From Pseudomonas sp. ATCC 13867 (lineage in GTDB: Bacteria; Pseudomonadota; Gammaproteobacteria; Pseudomonadales; Pseudomonadaceae): a DNA stretch of 64,000 nucleotides. Positions within the stretch are counted from its first letter, which is position 1. Each line of letters starts with the position of its first letter. This document shows positions 1 through 10,359 of the stretch, in pieces. The notes under the pieces are model-generated. The model was not told where the DNA came from. It was given only the letters and a program-made list of their open reading frames with translations, and did no database searches. The position numbers were made by a program, and so were the translations under genes. The DNA lies in NCBI RefSeq assembly GCF_000349845.1, contig NC_020829.1, positions 3,665,001-3,729,000 on the forward strand. The letters are read 5' to 3'.

Positions 1-1387
1 CTTCGCCCTGGTTCATCTCCGGCAGGACGTCGTCATCGCCCGGCTTACCCTGCTGCGGCAGCACCTTGGTGTAGCCGTCGAACTTGAGGATGCGGCCCTT
101 GGCGCGCAGCTCGAAGTCACCGGCGGCAACGCTGACGGTGGTCGACAGGTATTCGGCCGGCGGCATCTGGCAGGCCACGAACTGGCGCCAGATCAGGTCA
201 TACAGGCGCTCGGCGTCGCGCTCCATGCCCGACAGTTGGGTCGGACGCAGGTTGACGTCGGACGGACGAATCGCTTCGTGCGCTTCCTGGGCGCCTTCCT
301 TGCTGGAGTAGAAGTTCGGCTTGGCCGGCAGGTATTTCTTGCCGAACTCGCTGTCGATGAAGCCGCGCACCATGTCGATGGCATCGGCCGACAGGTTGGT
401 CGAGTCGGTACGCATATAGGTGATGTAGCCCGCCTCGTAGAGACGCTGGGCCATCATCATGGTCTTCTTCACCCCGAAGCCCAGGCGGTTGCTCGCGGCC
501 TGCTGCAGGGTGGAGGTGATGAACGGCGCCGAGGGCTTGCTGGAAGTGGGCTTGTCCTCGCGCTTGGAGACGCTGTAGCTGGACGCCTTGAGCTTCTCCA
601 GGGCGGCCATTGCCTGGGCCTCATTCAGCGGCTTGAAGGCTTCGCCCTTCTCGCGCACCACTTCGAAGCGAACCTTGTCGCTCTTCGGCGTGCCCAGATC
701 GGCATGCACTTCCCAGTATTCTTCCGGAACGAAGGCGCGGATCTCGCGCTCACGCTCGACCACCAGCTTCACCGCCACCGACTGCACGCGGCCAGCTGAA
801 AGGCCGCGGGCGATCTTCGCCCACAGCAGCGGCGAGACCATGTAGCCCACCACGCGGTCGAGGAAGCGGCGCGCCTGCTGGGCATTCACGCGATTGATGT
901 CCAGCTCGCCGGGCTGGGAGAAGGCCTCCTGGATGGCCTTCTTGGTGATTTCGTTGAAGACCACGCGCTTGTAGCGCGAGTCGTCGCCGCCGATGGCCTC
1001 GCGCAGGTGCCAGGCGATGGCCTCCCCTTCGCGGTCCAAGTCGGTTGCGAGATAGATGGTGTCGGCATCCTTGGCCAGACGGCGCAGTTCCTCGATCACC
1101 TTTTCCTTGCCGGGCAGGATCTCGTACTTGGCCTTCCAGCCGTGCTCCGGGTCGACGCCCATACGGGTGACGAGCTGGCGCTTGGCCTTTTCCTTGGGCG
1201 ACAGGGCCGGCGCTTCGGAAGCAGCCTTGCGCGCTTTCGCCGCAGGCTCCTTCGACGCGGACGAGCCACTGGTGGGCAGGTCGCGGATGTGGCCGATGCT
1301 CGACTTCACCACGTACTGGTTGCCCAGGTACTTGTTGATGGTCTTGGCCTTGGCCGGTGATTCCACGATGACCAGCGATTTACCCAT
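1..1387 (-). CDS. topA: DNA topoisomerase I, N-terminal 462 residues (cut by window edge)
   Basis: Type IA topoisomerase that relaxes negative supercoils by cutting one strand and forming a 5'-phosphotyrosine link. The protein begins [20 protein letters not shown], the standard opening of the Toprim domain. The catalytic tyrosine lies at residue 324 in [12 protein letters not shown] (codon at 416-418), close to Tyr319 of E. coli TopA. The ATG is at 1385-1387 with an AGGA-type ribosome site just upstream. The C-terminal part, including the zinc-finger region, lies beyond position 1. It is followed upstream by a DUF1653 gene in the same direction, as at PA3011/PA3012. Nothing unusual is seen in the visible part. 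Confidence 0.97.
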   Translation of the reverse strand, partial: MGKSLVIVESPAKAKTINKYLGNQYVVKSSIGHIRDLPTSGSSASKEPAAKARKAASEAPALSPKEKAKRQLVTRMGVDPEHGWKAKYEILPGKEKVIEELRRLAKDADTIYLATDLDREGEAIAWHLREAIGGDDSRYKRVVFNEITKKAIQEAFSQPGELDINRVNAQQARRFLDRVVGYMVSPLLWAKIARGLSAGRVQSVAVKLVVEREREIRAFVPEEYWEVHADLGTPKSDKVRFEVVREKGEAFKPLNEAQAMAALEKLKASSYSVSKREDKPTSSKPSAPFITSTLQQAASNRLGFGVKKTMMMAQRLYEAGYITYMRTDSTNLSADAIDMVRGFIDSEFGKKYLPAKPNFYSSKEGAQEAHEAIRPSDVNLRPTQLSGMERDAERLYDLIWRQFVACQMPPAEYLSTTVSVAAGDFELRAKGRILKFDGYTKVLPQQGKPGDDDVLPEMNQGE

Positions 1388-1479
1388 GGATCGGAAGATT
1401 CCTGCGTCGAAAAGATGAATTTATAAGGAGGGAGGAGCTAGGAGCGGCACCGCTATATATAGTGGCGGTCGCGCCAAGG

Positions 1480-1743
1480 TCAAGCGTGGCTTTCGCCGGA
1501 CGGGTCACTCTGAAGCCCCAGCGGATCGTTTTCCACAGTGACCAGCGCGAAGCGCGGAACCCGCTCGCCGTTCACTTCCACGGCCTCGGTGAACATGCTC
1601 AGCGGACGCACCCAGAGGCCGAACTCACCGTACAGCGCCTGGTAGATCACCAGCGTCTCTTCGGTTTCGGAATGTCGTGCCACGCCGAGCACACGGTACT
1701 GCTGCCCCTTGTAGTGTCGATACAGTCCGGTCTGCAGTTGCAT
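1480..1743 (-). CDS. DUF1653 family protein, 87 aa
   Basis: A small protein starting MQLQTGLYRHYKGQQYRVLG, with the compact beta-rich pattern of the DUF1653 family (GxYRHYKGxxYxVLGxARHSE). Function is unknown; the family is widespread in proteobacteria. I chose the ATG at 1743 because AGAGGA precedes it and because the family starts here; the 22 codons upstream are not family-like. It lies between topA and fadA on the same strand, matching P. aeruginosa PA3012. It may share transcripts with topA, 92 bp downstream. Confidence 0.88.
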   Translation of the reverse strand: MQLQTGLYRHYKGQQYRVLGVARHSETEETLVIYQALYGEFGLWVRPLSMFTEAVEVNGERVPRFALVTVENDPLGLQSDPSGESHA

Positions 1744-1820
1744 GGGTCGTCCTCTTGCGGCTGACAGAAAAAAGGCCGCGATTGTCCATGTTGCCCTCGC
1801 TCCGGGCAATCCCTACCGAA

Positions 1821-1850
1821 AAACGAAAGCCGGGGCACAAGGCCCCGGCT
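1821..1850 (-). terminator. Rho-independent terminator of fadBA
   Basis: Perfect 9-bp inverted repeat AGCCGGGGC/GCCCCGGCT (1828-1836 and 1842-1850) with a 5-nt loop. On the minus strand it is followed by CTTTCGTTTTTCG, a good T-rich tail. It sits directly after the fadA stop codon. Confidence 0.85.
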
Positions 1851-1867
1851 CGTCCATCTCCGACAGC

Positions 1868-3058
<1,191 letters not shown>

Positions 3059-3073
3059 CTATTCGTTGCGCAC

Positions 3074-5221
3074 TCAACCGAAGAACTTCTGGCCGTTCTT
3101 GGCCATTTCACGCAGCTTCGCGGTCGGGTGGTACAGCGCACCCAGGTCGGCGTACTGGTCGGCCAGGGCGACGAATTCGGCCACACCGATGGAGTCGATG
3201 TAACGCAGGGCACCGCCACGGAAGGGAGGGAAGCCGATGCCGTAGATCAGGCCCATGTCGGCCTCGGCAGCGGTCTCGACGATGCCGTCTTCCAGGCAGC
3301 GCACGGTTTCCAGGCACAGCGGGATCATCATGTAGTTGATGATGTCCTCGTCGGTCAGCTCGCGCTGCTCGGTGACGATGGACTTCAGCAGCTCATAAGC
3401 CTGCGGATCGGTGACTTTCTTCGGCTTGCCGCGCTTGTCGGTCTCGTAGGCGTAGAAGCCCTTGCCGTTCTTCTGGCCCAGGCGGTTGGCGTCGTACATC
3501 ACGTCGACGGCGGTCTTGCCTTCTACGGCCATGCGGTCCGGGAAGCCTTCAGCCATCACGTCGCGGCCGTGGTGGCCGGTGTCGATGCCGACCACGTCGG
3601 ACAGGTAGGCCGGGCCCATGGGCCAGCCGAACTTCTCCATGATCTTGTCGATGCGCACGAAGTCCACGCCGAAGCCCAGCAGCTTGGAGAAGCCGCCGAA
3701 GTACGGGAACAGCACGCGGTTGACCAGGAAGCCGGGGCAGTCATTCACCACGATGGGGTTCTTGCCCATCTTCTTGGCGTAGGCCACGGTGGTGGCGACG
3801 GCGACGTCGCTGGACTTCTCGCCACGGATCACTTCGACCAGCGGCATCATGTGCACCGGGTTGAAGAAGTGCATGCCGACGAAGTTCTGCGGACGCTTGA
3901 GCGCCTTGGCCAGCAGGTTGATGGAGATGGTGGAGGTGTTCGACGCGAGGACCGCATCTTCCTTCACCACGCCTTCAACTTCGGCCAGTACGATCTGCTT
4001 GACCTTCGGATTCTCGACCACGGCTTCGACGACGATGTCGACGTTGCCGAAGTCGCCGTAGGACATGGTCGGGCGAATGGCGTTCAGGGCCTCGGCCATC
4101 TTGGCCGGGGTCATGCGGCCTTTTTCGACGCGCTTGCCCAGCAGCTTCGAGGCTTCGTTCAGACCCATCTGGATACCCTCTTCGCGGATATCCTTCATCA
4201 GGATCGGAGTGCCCTTGGAAGCGGACTGGTAGGCGATGCCGCCACCCATGATGCCGGCGCCCAGTACGGCGGCCAGTTTCACGTCCTTGGCGATCTCGTC
4301 GTACTGCTTGGCCTTCTTCTTCAGGTCCTGGTCGTTCAGGAACAGGCCGATCAGGCTCTGCGCAACCGAGGTCTTGGCCAGCTTGACGAAGCCCTGGGCT
4401 TCGATTTCCAGCGCCTTGTCACGACCGAAGTTGGCGGCTTTCTGGATCGACTTGATCGCTTCGACCGGAGCCGGGTAGTTCGGGCCGGCCTGGCCTGCGA
4501 CGAAGCCCTTGGCGGTTTCGAAGGCCATCATCTGCTCGATGGCATTCAGCTTGAGCTTTTCCAGCTTCGGCTGACGGCGGGCCTTGTGATCCAGCTCGCC
4601 GGCGATGGCGCGCTTGACCAGGTCCAGGGCGGCGGCTTGCAGTTGCTCCGGCGCCACGACGGCATCGACGGCGCCGACTTTCAGCGCGTCTTCAGCGCGG
4701 TTTTCCTTGCCCGAGGCGATCCACTCGACGGCGTTGTCGCAACCGATGACGCGCGGCAGGCGCACGGTGCCGCCGAAGCCCGGGTAGATGCCCAGCTTCA
4801 CTTCCGGCAGGCCGATCTTGGCGGTGGCGCTCATGACACGGAAGTCGGCAGCCAGGCACATTTCCAGACCGCCGCCCAGGGCGATGCCGTTGATCGCGGC
4901 CACGGTGGGAACGTTCAGGTCTTCGAAGTCGCTGAAGATCTTGTTGGCTTCGAGGTTGCCGGCCAGCAGCTCTTCGTCGGACAGCTTGAAGTTGTCGACG
5001 AACTCGGTGATATCGGCGCCGACGATGAACACGCCCTTGCCGCTGGTCACGATCACGCCCTTGACGGACGCATCGGCCTTGATGGTATCGACTGCTTGGC
5101 GCAGTTCATTCAGGGTGAGTCGGTTGAACTTGTTGACGGACTCGCCCTTGAGGTCGAAATTCAGTTCGACGATGCCGCTCTCAAGAGCCTTAACCGTGAT
5201 GGCTTTACCTTGGTAAATCAT
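3074..5221 (-). CDS. fadB: Multifunctional enoyl-CoA hydratase/3-hydroxyacyl-CoA dehydrogenase, alpha subunit
   Basis: Carries out hydration, isomerisation and NAD-dependent oxidation of acyl-CoA intermediates. The N-terminal crotonase part holds the oxyanion and Glu motifs ([24 protein letters not shown]). The central NAD site is [18 protein letters not shown], and the dehydrogenase His is in [14 protein letters not shown]. At 715 residues it has the usual length. I use the ATG at 5219-5221 (MIYQGK), which has GGAGATCAG at the right distance; an in-frame TTG one codon upstream is unlikely. Operon with fadA. Orthologue of PA3014 (faoA). Confidence 0.97.
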   Translation of the reverse strand: MIYQGKAITVKALESGIVELNFDLKGESVNKFNRLTLNELRQAVDTIKADASVKGVIVTSGKGVFIVGADITEFVDNFKLSDEELLAGNLEANKIFSDFEDLNVPTVAAINGIALGGGLEMCLAADFRVMSATAKIGLPEVKLGIYPGFGGTVRLPRVIGCDNAVEWIASGKENRAEDALKVGAVDAVVAPEQLQAAALDLVKRAIAGELDHKARRQPKLEKLKLNAIEQMMAFETAKGFVAGQAGPNYPAPVEAIKSIQKAANFGRDKALEIEAQGFVKLAKTSVAQSLIGLFLNDQDLKKKAKQYDEIAKDVKLAAVLGAGIMGGGIAYQSASKGTPILMKDIREEGIQMGLNEASKLLGKRVEKGRMTPAKMAEALNAIRPTMSYGDFGNVDIVVEAVVENPKVKQIVLAEVEGVVKEDAVLASNTSTISINLLAKALKRPQNFVGMHFFNPVHMMPLVEVIRGEKSSDVAVATTVAYAKKMGKNPIVVNDCPGFLVNRVLFPYFGGFSKLLGFGVDFVRIDKIMEKFGWPMGPAYLSDVVGIDTGHHGRDVMAEGFPDRMAVEGKTAVDVMYDANRLGQKNGKGFYAYETDKRGKPKKVTDPQAYELLKSIVTEQRELTDEDIINYMMIPLCLETVRCLEDGIVETAAEADMGLIYGIGFPPFRGGALRYIDSIGVAEFVALADQYADLGALYHPTAKLREMAKNGQKFFG

Positions 5222-5723
5222 CAACTGATCTCCACGCTAGGGAAGCTTGAAATCACACGTCGGACGCCACGTATCGGGACGGCCCGGCAGTCGCCGAGGA
5301 TAGTCCCAAAGCTGGCGGCACACCCGCCGACGCGATAGCCGGGGCGCTTTGTCCGAGCATTCGCACAGGGCAAACGCTCGATTCATACGCCCGTTTGATT
5401 TGGGTGCGCCCACCTTCTAGGAAAAGCCGTTGCTTGTCAATCGGCGAGACGCAACAGTCGCAAAGCGGCCGGAACGTCTGGGCCGGAGCATTCAGCAGGC
5501 TAACCCGCCCCTATTCACCACGCCTATCGTGACAATTTCCAGCTGGCACCTGTGTGCCGGAAACCGGTAGACAACTGTTCAAACGCCAGACCGCACGTTA
5601 GAGTCCGACGCTAATGGCGATCCGCCCGCAACCGCCGGATGGAAGGACACTGCCGCCGGCCGGACCGCCTGGAACCTGTGGAACACAACAACAAGAAGCC
5701 CCTGGCTCCAAGGAGATGGAACG
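5222..5723. other. Divergent intergenic region between fadB and the 5724 gene
   Basis: About 500 bp with no credible gene. It must hold the fadBA promoter and that of the following gene. Visible signals are weak: CAAAC at 5371 and GTTTG at 5393 form an inverted pair 17 bp apart, and GGCAC-ctgt-GTGCC at 5545-5558 is a short inverted repeat. Neither matches a known operator well enough to name. Confidence 0.6.
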
Positions 5724-6530
5724 ATGACAAGCCGTTCGCTTGTGCGTCTGTTGTCTGCGCTCGCGCTCACCACCCTCCCCCTCTTCGCCGCGGCCGATGC
5801 CGCCAGCGACCTGCTCAGTCTCCACCAGATGCGCCTGGCCGCCCAGCGCAGCCTCGGTGACTTCTTCATGTTCAACGCGATGGAAGGCGACCAGAAGTAC
5901 GCCAGGCTGGTCGAGGCTTCGTCACAGAATGCCGGCGAGGCACTGGGCAAGCTGGGCACCATGCCCGGCAACCAATCCACGAAGCTGAGAGCGCAACTGC
6001 AGGATCAGTGGAAAGGCTATACGGCCCAGTTGCAGACACTGACCGGCGCACTGGACAAGAGCGGCTATACCGACCTGCAGCCGGTGGCCGACCTCGCCAC
6101 GCAGAACCGCAAGCTGCTGGAGACCGCCGACCAGCTCTACGCCAGTATCCAGGATGAAAGCGGCAGCAAGGTCCCGCCGCTGACCCAGCAGACCCGTGAG
6201 CAGAGCCTGCTGATGCAGGACATCGCCGTGGACTACGCCTCGCGCAACGCCTCGGTCGGCGCGAGCTTCTTCGGTGGCGGCGAGGAGCGCCCGCTGGATG
6301 ACCTGGCCAATCGCTTCGCGATCAACCTGGTGAAGCTGCAGCAGGCACCGCAGACCACGCCGGAGATCGGCAAGACACTGCGTTCGGTGGCGATCAAGTG
6401 GCACTACATCGAGAAATCGCTGCAGAACTACAACCAGAACAGCGTGCCCTTCCTGATCAACAAGTACTCCGACCGCATCATCGAAGACCTGGAAACCGCC
6501 TCCAGCCTCTACGCCGCGCAGCAGAGCTGA
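5724..6530 (+). CDS. Predicted periplasmic helical protein, 268 aa
   Basis: No function recognised. A signal peptide is visible (MTSRSLVRLLSALALTTLPL followed by AAADA), so the mature protein should be periplasmic. The rest is rich in Leu, Gln, Ala and Asp with heptad-like spacing and appears entirely alpha-helical. There is no membrane segment after the signal peptide. The start is backed by AAGGAGAT 8 bp upstream. It occupies the position of P. aeruginosa PA3015. Confidence 0.85.
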   Translation: MTSRSLVRLLSALALTTLPLFAAADAASDLLSLHQMRLAAQRSLGDFFMFNAMEGDQKYARLVEASSQNAGEALGKLGTMPGNQSTKLRAQLQDQWKGYTAQLQTLTGALDKSGYTDLQPVADLATQNRKLLETADQLYASIQDESGSKVPPLTQQTREQSLLMQDIAVDYASRNASVGASFFGGGEERPLDDLANRFAINLVKLQQAPQTTPEIGKTLRSVAIKWHYIEKSLQNYNQNSVPFLINKYSDRIIEDLETASSLYAAQQS

Positions 6531-6535
6531 TCGTT

Positions 6536-6970
6536 TCAGGCATGCTGCTTGAGGAAATCGGCGACCCGTTGCAGATCGCGGCTGCCGCCCCGCTCGCCCC
6601 AGTACAACGCCAGGAACTGGGGCGTCGCCTCGACCATGTAGACATCCTTCGGCAGGCTGGCCAGGGCCTCGGCCAGCTCGCCCTCGGCGCTCGCCTCGCG
6701 CCAGCGATCCAGCCAGACACCCGGCGCGCTCTGCCAGTAGCACCAGACATCGCGACTTTTCCCACGGGCACGGTGGTACTGCGCGCACTGGCGCGGCGGC
6801 TGCCGCTCCATCCAGTGCGGCCATTCCTGGCGCGCGATCTGCATGGCCAGGCCCAGGCGCCGCGCCTGCAGGCGTTGGTCCATCTGCCCACGCTGGCCTC
6901 GCGAAGGAATCAGCCAGGTCAGCGGGCTGAGCACCAACGCAATGAGCAGGATCACCATCCAAACGGTCAT
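6536..6970 (-). CDS. Small membrane-anchored protein of unknown function, 144 aa
   Basis: Starts MTVWMVILLIALVLSPLTWL, one strong N-terminal membrane segment of about 20 residues. A basic, Trp- and Arg-rich cytoplasmic domain follows (QARRLGLAMQIARQEWPHWM and so on). Upstream in-frame codons are possible but lack the hydrophobic start, so I use the ATG at 6970. It is convergent with the preceding gene (5 bp apart) and divergent from the UspA gene. Position corresponds to PA3016. No catalytic motif is seen. Confidence 0.8.
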   Translation of the reverse strand: MTVWMVILLIALVLSPLTWLIPSRGQRGQMDQRLQARRLGLAMQIARQEWPHWMERQPPRQCAQYHRARGKSRDVWCYWQSAPGVWLDRWREASAEGELAEALASLPKDVYMVEATPQFLALYWGERGGSRDLQRVADFLKQHA

Positions 6971-7041
6971 ATCGGGTATACCGGTCAAACATGGCCAGTC
7001 GGGCCATACTGATACTAACAAGTCCCCCGGAGGAGACGCTC

Positions 7042-7482
7042 ATGCTCTACCAACACATTCTGGTCGCCGTCGACCTTACCGAAGAATGCGATCCGGTGAT
7101 GAAGCGAGCCGTCGCGCTGGCCAAGGCCAACGACGCCCGGCTCTCGGCGGTGCATGTCGTCGAACCCATGGCGATGGCCTTCGGCGGTGACGTGCCGATG
7201 GACCTGTCGATGCTGCAACAGCAGCAGTTCGACCAGGCCAAGGAGCGCCTGCACCAGTTCACCCTCACCTACTCGGAAATCACCAGTTCCCAGTGCCATC
7301 TGGTCTACGGCCAGCCTCGCCAGGAAATCCACCGGCTCGCCGACGAACAGGGTTGCGACCTGATCATCGTCGGCAGCCACGGTCGCCACGGCCTCGCCCT
7401 GCTGCTGGGCTCTACCGCCAATGATGTGCTGCACGGCGCCCCCTGCGACGTCCTCGCCGTCCGCCTGCAGAAAACCAGCTGA
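7042..7482 (+). CDS. Universal stress protein, UspA family, 146 aa
   Basis: A single Usp domain starting MLYQHILVAVDLTEECDPVM and containing the phosphate-binding loop DLIIVGSHGRHGLALLLGS near the C terminus, followed by VLHGAPCDVLAVR as in the ATP-binding subgroup. Cytoplasmic. Such proteins respond to stationary phase and stress; the precise role is unknown. The start at 7042 has CCGGAGGAGA just upstream. Orthologue of PA3017. A GC hairpin follows the stop. Confidence 0.92.
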   Translation: MLYQHILVAVDLTEECDPVMKRAVALAKANDARLSAVHVVEPMAMAFGGDVPMDLSMLQQQQFDQAKERLHQFTLTYSEITSSQCHLVYGQPRQEIHRLADEQGCDLIIVGSHGRHGLALLLGSTANDVLHGAPCDVLAVRLQKTS

Positions 7483-7489
7483 TCGATAC

Positions 7490-7510
7490 GGCGGGCCCGC
7501 TGGGCCCGCC
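7490..7510 (+). terminator. Hairpin between convergent genes
   Basis: Inverted repeat GGCGGGCCC/GGGCCCGCC with a 3-nt loop, in the short space between the uspA-like gene and the convergent 7521 gene. There is no clear T-tract, so termination strength is uncertain. Confidence 0.55.
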
Positions 7511-7520
7511 GCCTTCCGCC

Positions 7521-8201
7521 TCAGAGCATATCGCCGCTCATCAGCAGCGGGCGTACCTTCTGCAGTTGCGCTTCCAGCGAATAGCTCATGCTCGACGCCA
7601 TAGAGAAGAAGCTGAGGAACGCCTTCAGGTTCGAATCGCTCTCGCAGGTTTCATGGATGCGCTGCCAGAACGCCTGATTCACCAGTTGCAGTTGCTGGAA
7701 CTGCTTCACCAGCCCCTTCAGTTCCCAGTCCGCATGCCGCCCCTCGCGGAAGTTGAAGTATTGCCGCATCAGGTACAACGACACCGCGCGCAGGATGAAT
7801 TCCTGGTTGCTGGCGAACGGCAGGTGCTGCTGCGCCATCGGCTTGAGCTTGCCCAGCAACGGGCAGGCGCTGGTGGCCATGATCACCCCGAGCAGCGCAC
7901 GCAAGCCTTCTTCCAGGCCGGTGAGCTTGATGTACTCGCGCTCCGGCGTACTCACCTGCACCGAGGCCTTCTTGAAGGCCGGCAGACCGCGAAAATCCTC
8001 GATCACCCGATGCAGGTCCACCGCGGCCGGGCAGTGGCTGCACTGCTGCGCACTCAGCGGACAATTGCTGCACTGGTTGTAGTCCAGGCGTGTCCAGCGT
8101 GGCGCCCGGGCGGCGGCTTCCGGGTCGTAACCCCGGTCCAGTTCGATGCGGTAGCTGAACGCGTGCTCATCATCCAGGGTGATGCGGTATTCGATTGCCA
8201 T
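7521..8201 (-). CDS. DUF6901-like protein with a four-cysteine cluster, 226 aa
   Basis: Begins MAIEYRITLDDEHAFSYRIE, a short beta-rich N-terminal part. Then comes QCSNCPLSAQQCSHCPA, a CxxC-x6-CxxC array typical of a zinc knuckle or iron-sulfur site, within the first 60 residues. The remaining 160 residues are mostly helical. There is no signal peptide or membrane segment. It matches the position of PA3018. I am not certain of the family name; the cysteine array is seen directly. Function unknown. Confidence 0.82.
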   Translation of the reverse strand: MAIEYRITLDDEHAFSYRIELDRGYDPEAAARAPRWTRLDYNQCSNCPLSAQQCSHCPAAVDLHRVIEDFRGLPAFKKASVQVSTPEREYIKLTGLEEGLRALLGVIMATSACPLLGKLKPMAQQHLPFASNQEFILRAVSLYLMRQYFNFREGRHADWELKGLVKQFQQLQLVNQAFWQRIHETCESDSNLKAFLSFFSMASSMSYSLEAQLQKVRPLLMSGDML

Positions 8202-8263
8202 TCGGCCATCCCTAACAGTCTTTGATCAGCGACACGCACGGGTACGTCACCGGACCGAACGGA

Positions 8264-10174
8264 TCACTCCTCCAGTTCGGCCCAGCGCTCGATCAACCGG
8301 TCCAGCTCCTCCTGCAGGGAAGTCAGGCGCTCCAGGGCAACCTGGGTTTCGCTCTGCGGACGCTGGTAGAAGTCCGACGACGCGGTTTCTTCCTGCAACG
8401 CGGCCAGTTCCGCCTCCAGGGCGTCGATCTGCCCGGGGATGGCCTCCAGCTCACGCTGCAGCTTGTAACTGAGCTTCTTCTTCGGCGCCGCGTCCACCGG
8501 CGCACTTACGGCAACCGCCGGAGCGGGAGCCGGTTCGGCGGCAGGCTTGTCGCCCTTCTCCTCGCCCACGCCGAGCAACTTGGGCGAACCACCCTGGCGC
8601 AGCCAATCCTGGTAGCCGCCGACGAACTCGCGCACACGCCCTTCGCCTTCGAACACCAGGGTGCTGGTGACCACGTTGTCGAGGAAGGCCCGGTCGTGGC
8701 TGACCATCAGCACGGTGCCATCGAAGCTCAGCAGCACCTCTTCCAGCAGTTCCAGGGTTTCCACGTCCAGGTCGTTGGTCGGTTCGTCCAGCACCAGCAG
8801 GTTGGCCGGTTTGCTGAACAGCTTCGCCAGCAACAGGCGTGCCCGTTCGCCACCGGAGAGCGCTTTCACCGGCGTGCGGGCGCGCTGCGGGGAGAACAGG
8901 AAGTCGCCCAGGTAGCTGAGGACATGCCGATTCTGGCCATTGATGGTGATGAACTCACGACCTTCGGAAATGTTGTCGATCACGGTCTTTTCCGGCTCCA
9001 GCTGGTGACGCAACTGGTCGAAATAGGCCACTTCCAGTCGGGTGCCTTCCTTGATGGAGCCGGAGGTCGGCTGCAGGTCGCCCAGCAGCAGCTTGAGCAG
9101 GGTGGTCTTGCCGGTGCCGTTGGCACCCAGCAGGCCGATACGGTCGCCGCGCTGCAGCACCAGGGAGAAATCACGGATCAGCGCCGGGCCGCCCGGATGG
9201 GCGAAGCCGGCCTTCTCGACGACGATCACCTGCTTGCCGGACTTCTCCGCCGTCTCCAGCTGGAAGCTGGCCTTGCCCTGGCGCTCGCGGCGCTCGGCAC
9301 GCTCGTTGCGCATCGCCTTCAGCGCGCGCACCCGGCCTTCGTTACGGGTACGGCGAGCCTTGATGCCCTGGCGAATCCAGACCTCTTCCTGGGCCAGACG
9401 CTTGTCGAACAGCGCATTGGCCGCCTCTTCCGCCGCCAGTTCCTGCTCTTTATGCACCAGGAAGCTGGCGTAGTCGCCGTTCCAGTCAATCAGATGGCCG
9501 CGATCCAGTTCCAGGATGCGGGTCGCCACGGCTTGCAGGAAGGCGCGGTCGTGGGTGATGAACAGCACGGCGCCGGGGAAGTCCGCCAGGGCGTTTTCCA
9601 GCCAGGCGATGGCACCGATGTCCAGGTGGTTGGTCGGTTCGTCCAGCAGCAGCAGGTCCGGCTCGGCGACCAGCGCCTGGGCCAGCAGCACGCGGCGACG
9701 CCAGCCACCGGAGAGTTCGGCGAGGGTCTTGTCGGCCGGCAGTTGCAGGCGGCTCAGGGTGGTGTCTACCAGTTGCCCGAGGCGCCAGCCGTCGCGGGCT
9801 TCCAGTTCCTGCTGGACGCGGGCCAGCTTGGTCAGGTCGTCCTCGTTCTCGATATGCAGGCTCAGGTGGTGGTAGCGCGCCAGCAGCTCGCCGACTTCGG
9901 CCAGGCCTTCGGCGACCACGTCATAGACCGTGCGGTCGTCGGCGCGCGGCAGCTCCTGGGGCAATTCGCCGATTTTCAGCGCCGGCGCGCGCCAGATATC
10001 GCCGTCGTCGGGCTTCTGCTCGCCCTTGACCAGCTTGAGCATGCTCGACTTGCCGGTGCCGTTGCGGCCGATGACGCAGACCCGCTCGCCTCGGGCGATC
10101 TGCCAGGACACCTTGTCCAGCAGCGGCGTGGTGCCAAAGGCAAGGGACACATCGGTGAACTTCAGCAGGGTCAT
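8264..10174 (-). CDS. uup: ABC-F family ATPase, Uup type
   Basis: A 636-residue soluble protein with two ABC modules and no membrane domain. Walker A sites are GRNGTGKSS and GANGTGKTT, signatures are LSGGWRRR and LSGGERAR, and Walker B regions are LLLLDEPTNHLD and LLVLDEPTNDLD. The C-terminal 100 residues form a charged coiled coil (KKKLSYKLQRELEAIP onward), the DNA-binding domain that separates Uup from other ABC-F proteins. Uup in E. coli affects transposon excision and helps ribosome and DNA-intermediate handling. The ATG at 10174 has GGAGATGCCCC upstream. Divergent from slt. PA3019 orthologue. Confidence 0.93.
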   Translation of the reverse strand: MTLLKFTDVSLAFGTTPLLDKVSWQIARGERVCVIGRNGTGKSSMLKLVKGEQKPDDGDIWRAPALKIGELPQELPRADDRTVYDVVAEGLAEVGELLARYHHLSLHIENEDDLTKLARVQQELEARDGWRLGQLVDTTLSRLQLPADKTLAELSGGWRRRVLLAQALVAEPDLLLLDEPTNHLDIGAIAWLENALADFPGAVLFITHDRAFLQAVATRILELDRGHLIDWNGDYASFLVHKEQELAAEEAANALFDKRLAQEEVWIRQGIKARRTRNEGRVRALKAMRNERAERRERQGKASFQLETAEKSGKQVIVVEKAGFAHPGGPALIRDFSLVLQRGDRIGLLGANGTGKTTLLKLLLGDLQPTSGSIKEGTRLEVAYFDQLRHQLEPEKTVIDNISEGREFITINGQNRHVLSYLGDFLFSPQRARTPVKALSGGERARLLLAKLFSKPANLLVLDEPTNDLDVETLELLEEVLLSFDGTVLMVSHDRAFLDNVVTSTLVFEGEGRVREFVGGYQDWLRQGGSPKLLGVGEEKGDKPAAEPAPAPAVAVSAPVDAAPKKKLSYKLQRELEAIPGQIDALEAELAALQEETASSDFYQRPQSETQVALERLTSLQEELDRLIERWAELEE

Positions 10175-10359
10175 GGGGCATCTCCACAAGCAGGGCGCGC
10201 AGTTTACGGGAAAGCGCGGAAAAGTCAGAGGGTTGCGCTCAATCGTCGACTCCCCCGCAGCAGCTATGGGCGGCGCTTTCACCGCCCTGCCGCAACGGCT
10301 AAGCTACCGGCAGCGGCGCGAGCCATCGCCCGCCCTCCGATCATCATTCCGGAAGTGCC

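Noticed and set aside
5371..5398. PsrA-type box for fadBA (CAAAC...GTTTG)
   Set aside because: The two halves are about 17 bp apart, while the known PsrA motif has only a few bases between them.
5545..5560. Sigma-54-like TGGCAC...TGCC
   Set aside because: The spacing between the GG and GC elements is one base too short for a standard -24/-12 promoter; it is better seen as a small inverted repeat.
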